Below are positions 1-6,308 of a stretch of 6,595 bases of DNA, one piece after another. The position numbers and the translations under genes were made by a program. Under the pieces are notes generated by a model. It worked only from the letters and a program-made list of their open reading frames with translations. It was not told the DNA's origin and made no database searches. The stretch is from Ignavibacteriaceae bacterium (GTDB lineage: Bacteria; Bacteroidota; Ignavibacteria; Ignavibacteriales; Ignavibacteriaceae), in NCBI GenBank assembly GCA_022865965.1, contig JALHTS010000038.1, positions 1-6,595 on the forward strand. Direction: 5' to 3'. Numbering within the stretch: the first letter of the stretch is position 1; each line of letters opens with the position of its first letter.

Positions 1-110
1 CTCCTTATATACTAAAAAATAGTTGAGTAAATAATGTTAAAAGTCCAAACATAAAAATAAAAATTGTTATCACACTTTTAATATTAAACTTAGTACAATT
101 TATATGTTAA
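1..110 (-). other. Intergenic DNA downstream of the nuclease-like gene
   Basis: This AT-rich stretch follows the stop codon of the last complete gene in the direction of transcription. I see no convincing terminator hairpin. The first six bases read AAGGAG on the minus strand, so they could be the ribosome binding site of a further gene just outside the window. If so, the operon continues to the left. No start codon is visible, so this is only a hint. Confidence 0.35.
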
Positions 111-1049
111 TTAAAGTATTTTGATTAATGCCATAACTGGAAAATGATCTGAAAATCCTTTAATCCATTTATTTTTCCTTTTCCTATATGGCTTTGGTTT
201 ACTGCCTTCTTTTATGCGTTTTGGTCGAAAAATTTTAATGGACTTTTCCTCAACTTCAAGACCATTATTACCTACAAGAATTCCTTTCGAGACCATAATT
301 TGATCTAACATATTCCATCCCGCTGGATTTTTACTAAAGTAATAAGTTCCTGAGGTGGTCTCATCCATCAATAACCAGGTTAAATTATATAAATAAGGTC
401 GAGATTTAGTACTATTTTTTCGGGCTTGTACCCGGGCACGGTTTCTTATGGCAAAAAGATACTCCTGAATAGAGCGATTAAAAGGTTCGTCATTAAAGTC
501 ACCCATTACAATTATATTTGCCTCAGCATCTAATTGATAAAATTGATCTACTACCCATGCACAGTTCTCTGCAACCATTATTCTGTATGGTTCACTTTCG
601 TATTGTCCACTTGATCGAGAGGGCCAATGATTGCCAATTACGTGGAGTATACTCCCATTGGTAACTTTAAAAGTAACAACAAAGATATTCCTTGTAGGGT
701 AACGTTTTCGAATATTATAAGCCACCGCTTCAGGATCAGACAAAACTGATTTTCGGTAGATAAATCCTACATCTATTTTCCTCATATCCGGACTATCATG
801 ATGAACAATATCATATTCATTACCATAAGGTAGTTCATTAAGTATATCTTTAATTACCTTTTCAGATTGGACTTCACAAATTCCCAGTAAATCAGGTCCT
901 GGAGGATTAAAAAGTTCAGAAATGACTGAGGCAAGATTTTTCACTTTATTTTTATAGTGCTCTGGTGTCCATTCTTCTTTTAATTCAGGATGCTTTGAAG
1001 GTTCAAACAAATTTTCTAGATTGTACCAGGCAATTTTTAATGTAGACAT
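111..1049 (-). CDS. Endonuclease/exonuclease/phosphatase (EEP) fold enzyme, metal-dependent hydrolase
   Basis: This 312-aa protein belongs to the EEP superfamily (DNase I, exonuclease III, inositol phosphatases), whose members hydrolyse phosphodiester or phosphomonoester bonds with Mg2+. The family motifs appear in order, numbered from the chosen start: WYNLENLF near residues 8-15, ICEVQ with metal-ligand Glu59, DVGFIYR near 93-99, GNHWPSR with catalytic His141, MGDFNDEP with Asp184 and Asn186, LDQIMVS with Asp249, and GFSDHFPV with Asp301-His302. All expected active-site residues are present, so it should be active. It has no signal peptide or membrane segment, so it is probably cytoplasmic, unlike secreted nucleases of this fold. 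Just before the last motif lies a basic stretch (about residues 272-297, rich in Lys and Arg) that could bind nucleic acid. An ATG two codons further upstream (1055) is less likely because it abuts the Shine-Dalgarno. It is the fourth gene in the operon, 105 nt after the radical SAM gene. The substrate (DNA, RNA or small phosphoester) cannot be read from sequence. Confidence 0.88.
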   Translation of the reverse strand: MSTLKIAWYNLENLFEPSKHPELKEEWTPEHYKNKVKNLASVISELFNPPGPDLLGICEVQSEKVIKDILNELPYGNEYDIVHHDSPDMRKIDVGFIYRKSVLSDPEAVAYNIRKRYPTRNIFVVTFKVTNGSILHVIGNHWPSRSSGQYESEPYRIMVAENCAWVVDQFYQLDAEANIIVMGDFNDEPFNRSIQEYLFAIRNRARVQARKNSTKSRPYLYNLTWLLMDETTSGTYYFSKNPAGWNMLDQIMVSKGILVGNNGLEVEEKSIKIFRPKRIKEGSKPKPYRKRKNKWIKGFSDHFPVMALIKIL

Positions 1050-1055
1050 AATCAT

Positions 1056-1062
1056 ACCTCCT
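1056..1062 (-). promoter_or_regulatory. Ribosome binding site deciding the EEP gene start
   Basis: The minus strand reads AGGAGGT directly against the ATG at 1055, leaving no spacer. The next in-frame ATG at 1049 lies 6 nt from this site, a normal distance, so 1049 is the preferred start. Confidence 0.75.
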
Positions 1063-1154
1063 TTTTTAAATTCAACCTATATTTTCCCGTACTAAGAAAA
1101 ATTCTATGGAAAGAGGGATTTATGTAAAAAACTACCTCCGTAGAGTATGACCAT

Positions 1155-2720
1155 TTAAACCACCAGGCTTTCTAAATTCTTTATCAACTCATTTAGTTTT
1201 ATTTTATACTGTGAGTGCTTTTGAGTCACTTCATCTTTTATTATTAATAATCTTTTGAAGTCATAATTGCCTACAGTGGGCACATTAAATAGAGGCATCA
1301 CTGCCCTGAGCGTATAAATAAAAAAAAGATTGCTTTCGGCAATGACAGCATTTATTGTTTTTTGTAAATCTTTAAAACGTGGCGTTGCCAGGAAATATTT
1401 TTGATATACTAATGAATAATATCTTGACCATCTGGCTATGTTGAGCAACCCCTCATGGTCTGTAATCCAATCACGAAAACAATCTTTGGTAAAATCATAA
1501 AAATGATTGAGTGAAAGGTCATAAAATTCATAATCCATAAATCCGGATTTCCCTTTTAGTCTCCCTGTTTTTTTTAGTTGACGTTCTATTTGGGTTTCAG
1601 CATAGGGAAGCATTTTACAAAACGTAATAGGAGAAGAACCATCACCACATAAACCTTCTAAAAAATCAAGGTTATCCATAATAGATTGATAAGTGCTTGA
1701 GGGGTCGAAAAGCATAAAACCGAAGTCATATTGAATATCGAGCTCTTTAAGCAGGGTAACTGTTTTCAGGCTGGTTTCAGCTTTCATCTTTTTATTCATA
1801 AGACGTAAACCATCATCGGTTCCTGATTCTATGCCAAGATAAACTAAAAATAAACCTGAATTTTTCATGTGTTTAAACCCATCTGCTTCAACCTCATCAG
1901 GCCTGCAATTAATTTTCCATAATATTTTTTCACTTAATCCTCTTTTAGCCAATTCTTCACAAAATATGGCATTCCACTCTTTTCCGATTTTTCCGGAAAC
2001 TGGGAAATCATCATCTTGAAACATAAATATGGAAGCATTTAGCTGCTTATACAGCAATTCCATTTCCTTGACTACCATTTCAGGGCGCCTCATACGTTTT
2101 AACGGACCGGGAGGCCGTGAATAAAACTCTCGTATACTACAAAATGAACAATGATAAAAACACCCTCGTCCGGCTAAAAGCGTAGCATATTTTTTCCCAA
2201 GCACATATTCACTTAAAGGTCTACGGACCGGAACAGGAAACCTATCAAGATCTTCTTCGAGCGGCCGCAAAGGATTGGCAATATAAATGTCGTCTTTTCT
2301 ATAGGTAATTCCCTCAATATGCTTCCATTCTTTTCCGGCATAAATCGATTGTACCAATTCAAGAAAGGTATATTCTCCTTCAAATAATACAACAGAATCA
2401 AGTTGAGGAATGGCGGTGAAAAGGTCCTTGTACCTTAAGCTTGGATAATGTCCTCCTGCGCTAAAATGGCAATTTACCCCTTGTTCCCTAAGATAATGAA
2501 TCAAATCTTTGAAATCATCAATATGGTATTGGAATATAATTGAAAAACCGACCACCAGAGGCTGGTGTCGCATAATTTGGGTAAGTATTTCTTCTTTACC
2601 TGAAAGGAAATCTATTATTTTTATATTAAATCCGGCTTGAATTAATACTGAAGATATATAACCTACCCCCAGATTGTCCTGCTCTTGAAAAGCAACAAAA
2701 AATACAGGTTTTTTAGTCAT
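1155..2720 (-). CDS. B12-binding-type radical SAM protein (class B methylase-like)
   Basis: The 521-aa protein has an N-terminal Rossmann-like cobalamin-binding type domain (about residues 1-130, including NLGVGYISSVLIQAG, the segment VVGFSIIFQY, and SAGGHYPSL). A radical SAM TIM-barrel domain follows (about 178-390). The 4Fe-4S motif CxxxCxxC is C187-C191-C194 within GRGCFYHCSFC, followed by KRMRRPE, FMFQDDDFP (about 233-240) and LGIESG (about 295-300), typical of B12/radical SAM enzymes. The cobalamin-binding DxHxxG motif is not obvious, as in many relatives, so B12 may bind base-off without a His ligand or not at all. The C-terminal region (about 390-521) is largely helical, with no SPASM cysteine cluster. 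Related enzymes methylate unactivated carbons or rearrange peptides, lipids or tetrapyrroles. The substrate here is unknown, and the neighbouring 81-aa and 880-aa proteins are the obvious candidates. The start is supported by GGAGGG 6 nt upstream. The oxygen sensitivity of such enzymes fits an anaerobe. Confidence 0.9.
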   Translation of the reverse strand: MTKKPVFFVAFQEQDNLGVGYISSVLIQAGFNIKIIDFLSGKEEILTQIMRHQPLVVGFSIIFQYHIDDFKDLIHYLREQGVNCHFSAGGHYPSLRYKDLFTAIPQLDSVVLFEGEYTFLELVQSIYAGKEWKHIEGITYRKDDIYIANPLRPLEEDLDRFPVPVRRPLSEYVLGKKYATLLAGRGCFYHCSFCSIREFYSRPPGPLKRMRRPEMVVKEMELLYKQLNASIFMFQDDDFPVSGKIGKEWNAIFCEELAKRGLSEKILWKINCRPDEVEADGFKHMKNSGLFLVYLGIESGTDDGLRLMNKKMKAETSLKTVTLLKELDIQYDFGFMLFDPSSTYQSIMDNLDFLEGLCGDGSSPITFCKMLPYAETQIERQLKKTGRLKGKSGFMDYEFYDLSLNHFYDFTKDCFRDWITDHEGLLNIARWSRYYSLVYQKYFLATPRFKDLQKTINAVIAESNLFFIYTLRAVMPLFNVPTVGNYDFKRLLIIKDEVTQKHSQYKIKLNELIKNLESLVV

Positions 2721-2738
2721 TATTATCCCTCCATAAAA

Positions 2739-2762
2739 AATATTACGGACAGGTTAAACATT
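2739..2762 (+). repeat. Inverted repeat, left arm, between the 81-aa gene and the radical SAM gene
   Basis: The plus strand reads AATATTACGGACAGGTT followed by AAACATT. The same sequence, with one substitution and a 3-nt insertion (TCG) at the join, occurs in opposite orientation at 3072-3098. This arm ends 6 nt upstream of the Shine-Dalgarno of the radical SAM gene. Confidence 0.75.
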
Positions 2763-2811
2763 TTTTAAAATATATACTTTTAGTTAAGTTTAAAACAGTG
2801 TCTATTTGCTG

Positions 2812-3057
2812 TTATTTTCCCATCTGTTGGGCGATTTCCTCATACATCTGTCCTTCTATCTCTTTTGCTTGCGCTTCAAGTTTCGAAAGTTTAGCAAGGT
2901 ATTTCATTTTTGTCTGAAGAACATTGACCAGAACATCATCTCTTATTTTCCACCATACAAATGGAGGAGGGTCCATGACCCATTCCTTCGGGTAGTAAGA
3001 TTTCGACAAAAACTCCACTTGCTTCGAATCCGGTAATTTCATCTCTTCATTTCCCAT
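2812..3057 (-). CDS. Small 81-aa protein of unknown function with C-terminal amphipathic helix
   Basis: I do not recognise a family. The protein has an N-terminal acidic and polar segment, an aromatic and proline-rich centre (YYPKEWVMDPPPFVWWKIRDD, about residues 21-41, described by its Trp, Tyr and Pro content) and a long, probably amphipathic or coiled-coil helix rich in Leu, Ala, Glu, Lys and Gln (about 42-79). It has no Cys, signal peptide or membrane segment. It is a real gene rather than a chance frame: it has a good ribosome binding site (AAAGGAGA, about 4 nt before the ATG), sits in series with the operon, and has similar gaps on both sides (93 nt after the 880-aa gene, 91 nt before the radical SAM gene). 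The position next to a radical SAM enzyme invites a peptide-substrate reading, but the C-terminus looks like a helix rather than a typical core peptide. A partner or chaperone of the 880-aa protein is equally possible. Confidence 0.8.
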   Translation of the reverse strand: MGNEEMKLPDSKQVEFLSKSYYPKEWVMDPPPFVWWKIRDDVLVNVLQTKMKYLAKLSKLEAQAKEIEGQMYEEIAQQMGK

Positions 3058-3071
3058 AATATCTCCTTTCC

Positions 3072-3098
3072 AATGTTTCGAAACCTGCCCGTAATATT
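3072..3098 (-). repeat. Inverted repeat, right arm, between the 880-aa gene and the 81-aa gene
   Basis: Read on the minus strand this is AATATTACGGGCAGGTT, then TCG, then AAACATT. It matches 2739-2762 in opposite orientation at 16 of 17 positions plus the 7-base tail. The TCG insertion makes this arm carry a 10-bp perfect palindrome, GTTTCGAAAC (3075-3084). The arm ends 2 nt upstream of the Shine-Dalgarno of the 81-aa gene. In RNA the two arms could pair and enclose the whole 81-aa coding region. Confidence 0.75.
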
Positions 3099-3150
3099 TA
3101 TTTTAAATTATGTGTTGTTCGTGGATAGTTAAAAATACTTTTAGAAAAAT

Positions 3151-5793
3151 TTAACAGCCGGCCGGATCCCAGTCAAAGGTTACATATGCGTGTCTTCCAT
3201 GACGCGTGGTATCGAATTCATATCCTCTGATATAACCAACAATCGCTCTGTCCCAAACCGTAAGTTTTATCCCGTATGCACATTTAACTTGACCGGGAGA
3301 TTGAGATATAGTACATAGATTGAGTGTTCCTATTTCCAGGCCCAATCCACCATCGACAGCACCGATTATACCTTGATTATTAATCCCCGGAATCCCGGAA
3401 TCGTATCTTCCGGAACCTATTCCAACACCGGATACCGCAATATTTCCACCAAAGACTGTCAGACTGAAGTTTCTGAAATAGTCATCCTTGAAGTTAGCAA
3501 AGATTTTAATATCTTCGCTTCCATTAAAAGTAGCGCACTTTTTGTAATTACCGTAGCTGTCCTTAACCACAACTCCTTCAGCAGGCAGCGGTGTGGGTGT
3601 ACCACCGAATTCGAAGAGTTCAATCCCCTGGTTGTCCAATCGCAGGGAAACTTCAGCGGTTTGTCCGGGAAGTAGATTTTTACTTGCATCGGCTAATTCA
3701 AGCCTAAGCATATAATTTCCATTCTTTCCTGTGCTGTTCCAATGTACCAAGGCACTCAGTGAATAATTAGCCACATCTATATTATATTCACTAACACTAA
3801 ACCATCCCTCAATATCCGGGTATCTCTCGATAGTGGCGATCCAAGGCAAAGGATTTCGTGCTATCCTCTTATCGGTAATATTTTTCCAGGAAAACCCGTT
3901 ATCATCACTATATCTGAATCTGTAATAATTTGCGCCGGGAACATTGATTTTTCCCCAACATCCAATAGTACCTCCAAAAGGTCTGTCATGTATCCCCGGA
4001 ACAGCATTATTGGAAGAATCAATTTTAATAGCAAGACCTTTATTGCTGCCACTTTGACTTATGTCATCTGTGTGAACTTCATTGACAATTTCAATATCGC
4101 ATTTGACACTTGCTCCATCTTTTGGTCTTATTTGGATATATCTTTCCAGTACATTTCCCCATACCGGATTATATGTAGGACCAAAGGGAGTAGGGTCATG
4201 GTTCCAGGCCAGTATTGCTTTCACTTTAACAATATTTTCAATGGTGCATTCCTTCGGTTTAGAAGCGATATTCGCTTTTACAGCGTAAAACAGGTGCTTG
4301 CTGTTAATGGCAGATATGTCATGAACGCCTACGGTTGATGTGGCCACATGTTGAAAACCTGAACCATCACCCCAATCGATATAAAAGGCAACATATTCCT
4401 TACTACCCAGTGTACATAAATTACCATTAAACCCATAGGTCAGTTTGAGCTCTATAACTGCTTCCAACAGATCATCTTCCGGATGAAGACCAACACATCT
4501 TAACTCTTCATATTTGGTGTTATATAATATTGGTTTTACCGGGACAAGCCATTCGGGGTTTATCGCCAGTTCGGGAAGTAGAGACTCGATAGTCGTTGGT
4601 GGCAAATTATATACAGCTTTTAATATTTCATCTTTATTTTTCGATTTACTTATCGAGCCGAAATAGTTGGGGTTTTTGATGGTCATTTTGTCAAATTCAA
4701 ACCTTTCTTCTTCAACCTTACCTTCTTCTTTTATCCTCTTTTCTGCTTCGATTGATTTATCTATCAGTTCCTTGATTTCCTCTTTATCCCCGGTAATCAT
4801 AATTTTTCCAGTATAAGAAACCAGGCTAATATGAGATTTAGCTTTTGTTTCCGGCAATGGTTTAATGACTTCAAATTTTTCAACAGGCTTGAATTCATAT
4901 ACAGGAATAGGATGGACAAAAGGCCAGGTTGTTTTGGGTTTTATTTGAACCCAAGCATCAACAACATTCCCCCACACCGGGATATAGCCGGGACCAACAG
5001 GCAGTTTTTCCCAGGAAAGGATAGCCCTTACTTTAACGAGTTGCGGATGATCACATTTCAAATATTCTTTTGGAGTAAACGGCTTGCGCACGGCATAAAA
5101 AAGATGTCCTCCGTCTACAAAAGATAGGTTATGAACATTCACCTCCACTGCTGCCCCGGTGCTTGTAAAGCCAGCGCCATCGTTGTAGTCTATGTAAAAT
5201 GCCACATATTCTTTGCTTCCCGCTGTGCAGAGTGACCCTTTGTAGCCATAGGGTAGTTTTACTTCGATGACCGCTTCCAACAGGTTGTCTTCAGGATAAA
5301 GCCCCACGCAAGATAATTCTTCATATTTAGTTATTTTTGAAATAGGGTAAACTACTGGATGGATAGCCTTAATTTTTTCATCTGTAAGATTTCCAAAGTA
5401 ATTTGGATTAATGGAGAGGAATTGCTTAAACCGTAATCGTTCAACCTCTACCTCTACTTTCTCAAGCAATTTTTCTGAAATGTGAATATGACACTCTTTT
5501 ACTCTTGTAGCCTCATATCTGACCTTATTTTCAGTGATATAAACGACTTCTCCCTTTTGGTTTTTTACGCTTAGATAGATATCAGGCTTTTGATCGAAAA
5601 AGACTTCTTCTGGGTCTTTTCCTTTATAGAGAATTTCAAAGTTGCCATTCTTTTCAGTCACTGCGGTACTCAAACGGTTATCAATCAAAAGATTTTTATC
5701 CAGAGCTTCCACCGTTAAACCAGTGATGCTTTTTTCGCTCTCTTTTCCCCTTACTTTACCGTAAATTATAAATCTTTTTTCTTTATCAACCAT
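3151..5793 (-). CDS. 880-aa multidomain beta-rich protein: transthyretin-like domain, two NPNYFG modules, C-terminal domain
   Basis: First gene of the riboswitch-controlled operon. The start is supported by AAAGGAGGAG with 8 nt between GGAGG and the ATG. Residues 8-107 look like a transthyretin/carboxypeptidase-regulatory-like beta sandwich (YGKVRG, TEKNGNFEI, KPDIYLSV). Two homologous modules follow at about 128-287 and 373-558. Each opens with NPNYFG, continues through KYEEL, CVGL.PED.LLEAVIE and GSKEYVAFYID, and closes with PVWGNV and IQI(K/R)PK. A charged, probably helical linker (about 335-369) separates them. The remainder (about 560-880) is beta-rich, with YYRFRYSDDNGFSW, HWNSTGKNGNY and a final segment with TVWDRAIVGY, ending in Cys880. 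Each module has three Cys in matching places (162/189/247 and 433/460/516), and the protein has 13 in all. No signal peptide, transmembrane segment or LPXTG motif is visible, although the composition resembles surface or secreted proteins. Export by an unknown route, a cytosolic assembly, or cargo of another machine are all open. No enzymatic motif was recognised. From memory, similar NPNYFG proteins occur in several bacteria without assigned function. Confidence 0.9.
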   Translation of the reverse strand: MVDKEKRFIIYGKVRGKESEKSITGLTVEALDKNLLIDNRLSTAVTEKNGNFEILYKGKDPEEVFFDQKPDIYLSVKNQKGEVVYITENKVRYEATRVKECHIHISEKLLEKVEVEVERLRFKQFLSINPNYFGNLTDEKIKAIHPVVYPISKITKYEELSCVGLYPEDNLLEAVIEVKLPYGYKGSLCTAGSKEYVAFYIDYNDGAGFTSTGAAVEVNVHNLSFVDGGHLFYAVRKPFTPKEYLKCDHPQLVKVRAILSWEKLPVGPGYIPVWGNVVDAWVQIKPKTTWPFVHPIPVYEFKPVEKFEVIKPLPETKAKSHISLVSYTGKIMITGDKEEIKELIDKSIEAEKRIKEEGKVEEERFEFDKMTIKNPNYFGSISKSKNKDEILKAVYNLPPTTIESLLPELAINPEWLVPVKPILYNTKYEELRCVGLHPEDDLLEAVIELKLTYGFNGNLCTLGSKEYVAFYIDWGDGSGFQHVATSTVGVHDISAINSKHLFYAVKANIASKPKECTIENIVKVKAILAWNHDPTPFGPTYNPVWGNVLERYIQIRPKDGASVKCDIEIVNEVHTDDISQSGSNKGLAIKIDSSNNAVPGIHDRPFGGTIGCWGKINVPGANYYRFRYSDDNGFSWKNITDKRIARNPLPWIATIERYPDIEGWFSVSEYNIDVANYSLSALVHWNSTGKNGNYMLRLELADASKNLLPGQTAEVSLRLDNQGIELFEFGGTPTPLPAEGVVVKDSYGNYKKCATFNGSEDIKIFANFKDDYFRNFSLTVFGGNIAVSGVGIGSGRYDSGIPGINNQGIIGAVDGGLGLEIGTLNLCTISQSPGQVKCAYGIKLTVWDRAIVGYIRGYEFDTTRHGRHAYVTFDWDPAGC
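4120..4677 (-). repeat. NPNYFG module, copy B, within the 880-aa gene
   Basis: This encodes residues about 373-558. It aligns throughout with copy A (4933-5412), sharing NPNYFG, KYEEL, CVGL.PED.LLEAVIE, LCT.GSKEYVAFYID, HLFYAV, VKVKAIL.W, PVWGNV and IQI. It carries an extra loop of about 25 aa after NPNYFG (around residues 395-420) absent from copy A. Divergence at many positions points to an old duplication. Confidence 0.85.
4933..5412 (-). repeat. NPNYFG module, copy A, within the 880-aa gene
   Basis: This encodes residues about 128-287, homologous to copy B. Its three Cys (162, 189, 247) match those of copy B in order and nearly in spacing (27 and 58 residues, against 27 and 56), so they are probably structural: a disulfide or metal site. 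Confidence 0.85.
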
Positions 5794-5843
5794 TTTTCTC
5801 TCCTCCTTTAATTTATTTGATTGACCAAGTAAATCCGATTACT

Positions 5844-5855
5844 CTATATCCTCAT
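5844..5855 (-). CDS. Possible three-codon leader ORF (Met-Arg-Ile-stop)
   Basis: An ATG followed by AGG, ATA and TAG lies 5 nt after AAGGAGGTGAT (5861-5871), an 11-nt perfect match to the usual Firmicute anti-Shine-Dalgarno, with 9 nt between GGAGG and the ATG. Such a site should initiate well. The stop of the 20-codon ORF before it lies inside this Shine-Dalgarno, so the two could be translationally coupled. The next start is that of the 880-aa gene, about 50 nt on. Whether it is translated is unknown. Confidence 0.35.
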   Translation of the reverse strand: MRI

Positions 5856-5861
5856 ACAATA

Positions 5862-5924
5862 TCACCTCCTTATGAAAGGGTAAGAGAAACCTTTCACGTC
5901 TAAATGGGTTTTGTCTGCGATCAT
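5862..5924 (-). CDS. Possible 20-aa leader peptide ORF
   Basis: A 20-codon frame starts at ATG 5924, preceded by AAGGAGGT with a 6-nt spacer (acctcc at 5931-5936 on the plus strand), and ends with TGA at 5862-5864. The predicted peptide begins MIADKTHLDV and ends YPFIRR. It is polar, with no hydrophobic core, no Cys and no codon run suggestive of amino-acid attenuation. The stop is embedded in the next Shine-Dalgarno. It could be a translated regulatory leader, a small functional peptide, or a chance frame after a ribosome-binding-like sequence. I do not recognise it. Confidence 0.4.
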   Translation of the reverse strand: MIADKTHLDVKGFSYPFIRR

Positions 5925-6216
5925 AAAATTACCTCCTTACAAATTTATGGAAATAATAGGGTGTAACATGTTCAATTGCTTGGATAAGTATAAGACAATA
6001 TATTAGTTGTCTTTTCTTCTTTAAAAGGATTAAACTTAAAATAAGATTATATATTTATTGGTATGGTTGAAAAATTAATGGAACATCGACTAGAGTGTTT
6101 TTACTGTAAAAGTAGAAATGTCAAAGGGAAGTAATTCTTGTTCTTATCTTTGATCATATATTGGGAGAATATTGTTCTAAAAATGGTGGGTTAAAAGAAC
6201 CTAATACAATATTTGG

Positions 6217-6258
6217 TTATTTATAAAGACCCAACATGCCCAAGGGAGTACCCTCCTT
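6217..6258 (-). promoter_or_regulatory. Shine-Dalgarno-like sequence in a near-palindrome, with a tiny ORF
   Basis: On the minus strand AAGGAGGGTACTCCCTT (6258-6242) can fold so that AAGGAG pairs with CTCC(C)TT around a short loop, hiding a strong Shine-Dalgarno. Downstream are a TTG (6243, 8 nt from GGAGG) and an in-frame ATG (6237, 14 nt), then TAA at 6217-6219, giving a frame of 6-8 codons. It is either a decoy translation site or a small structured element. Function is unproven. Confidence 0.25.
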
Positions 6259-6308
6259 CAAATTGTAAGTTTTTAAAGTTTCTATTCTTTTTTATAAATT
6301 TCCAAAAC

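Larger units (their letters stand above)
5794..6308 (-). other. Long 5' leader between riboswitch and first large gene
   Basis: About 515 nt of AT-rich DNA separate the U-tract after the aptamer from the ATG of the 880-aa gene. It contains no long reading frame on either strand. It holds the two leader ORFs listed separately, a ribosome-binding-like sequence within a near-palindrome (6242-6258), and a 7-bp hairpin (AAGACAA 5992-5998 with TTGTCTT 6007-6013, 8-nt loop) with no U-run after it on the minus strand. The Shine-Dalgarno of the 880-aa gene is at about 5800-5810. Such a long leader is unusual after a riboswitch and may carry a second layer of control. Confidence 0.6.

Noticed and set aside
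1073..1096. A third copy of the intergenic repeat before the EEP gene (AACCT ... CCCGTA)
   Set aside because: Only two short blocks match, with a different spacer (7 nt instead of 1); this is within chance in AT-rich DNA.
1126..1145. CTAC-GGAG-GTAG hairpin followed by T6 on the minus strand, as a terminator after the radical SAM gene
   Set aside because: Only a 4-bp stem, too weak to call a terminator; it would also cut off the EEP gene, which has no visible promoter of its own.
2213..2401. 62-aa reading frame on the minus strand inside the radical SAM gene
   Set aside because: It overlaps the well-supported 521-aa enzyme in another frame and has no ribosome binding site or recognisable motif.
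2794..2813. AACAG/CTGTT hairpin at the end of the 81-aa gene
   Set aside because: A 5-bp AT-rich stem with a 10-nt loop and only a short T-run is not convincing as a terminator.
2806..3036. 76-aa plus-strand frame with a hydrophobic start, opposite the 81-aa gene
   Set aside because: It is the complement of the 81-aa gene, which has a good Shine-Dalgarno and fits the operon. The hydrophobic look is a by-product of the opposite strand.
2812..3057. 81-aa gene called outright as a ribosomally made peptide natural-product precursor
   Set aside because: It has no leader/core boundary, no Cys/Ser/Thr-rich core, no double-Gly site and no transporter or protease nearby. Kept only as a hypothesis.
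2739..3098. The inverted repeats as the ends of an insertion sequence
   Set aside because: There is no transposase, no clear target-site duplication, and the enclosed gene does not resemble a mobile-element protein.
3373..4338. Several reading frames of 63-116 aa on both strands opposite or within the 880-aa gene
   Set aside because: All lie within the long gene with clear domain homology and internal repeats; none has its own translation signals.
6119..6124. A second TTGACA (minus strand) in the leader, as a possible internal promoter
   Set aside because: No -10 element at 16-18 bp; the nearest TA-rich blocks are wrongly spaced.
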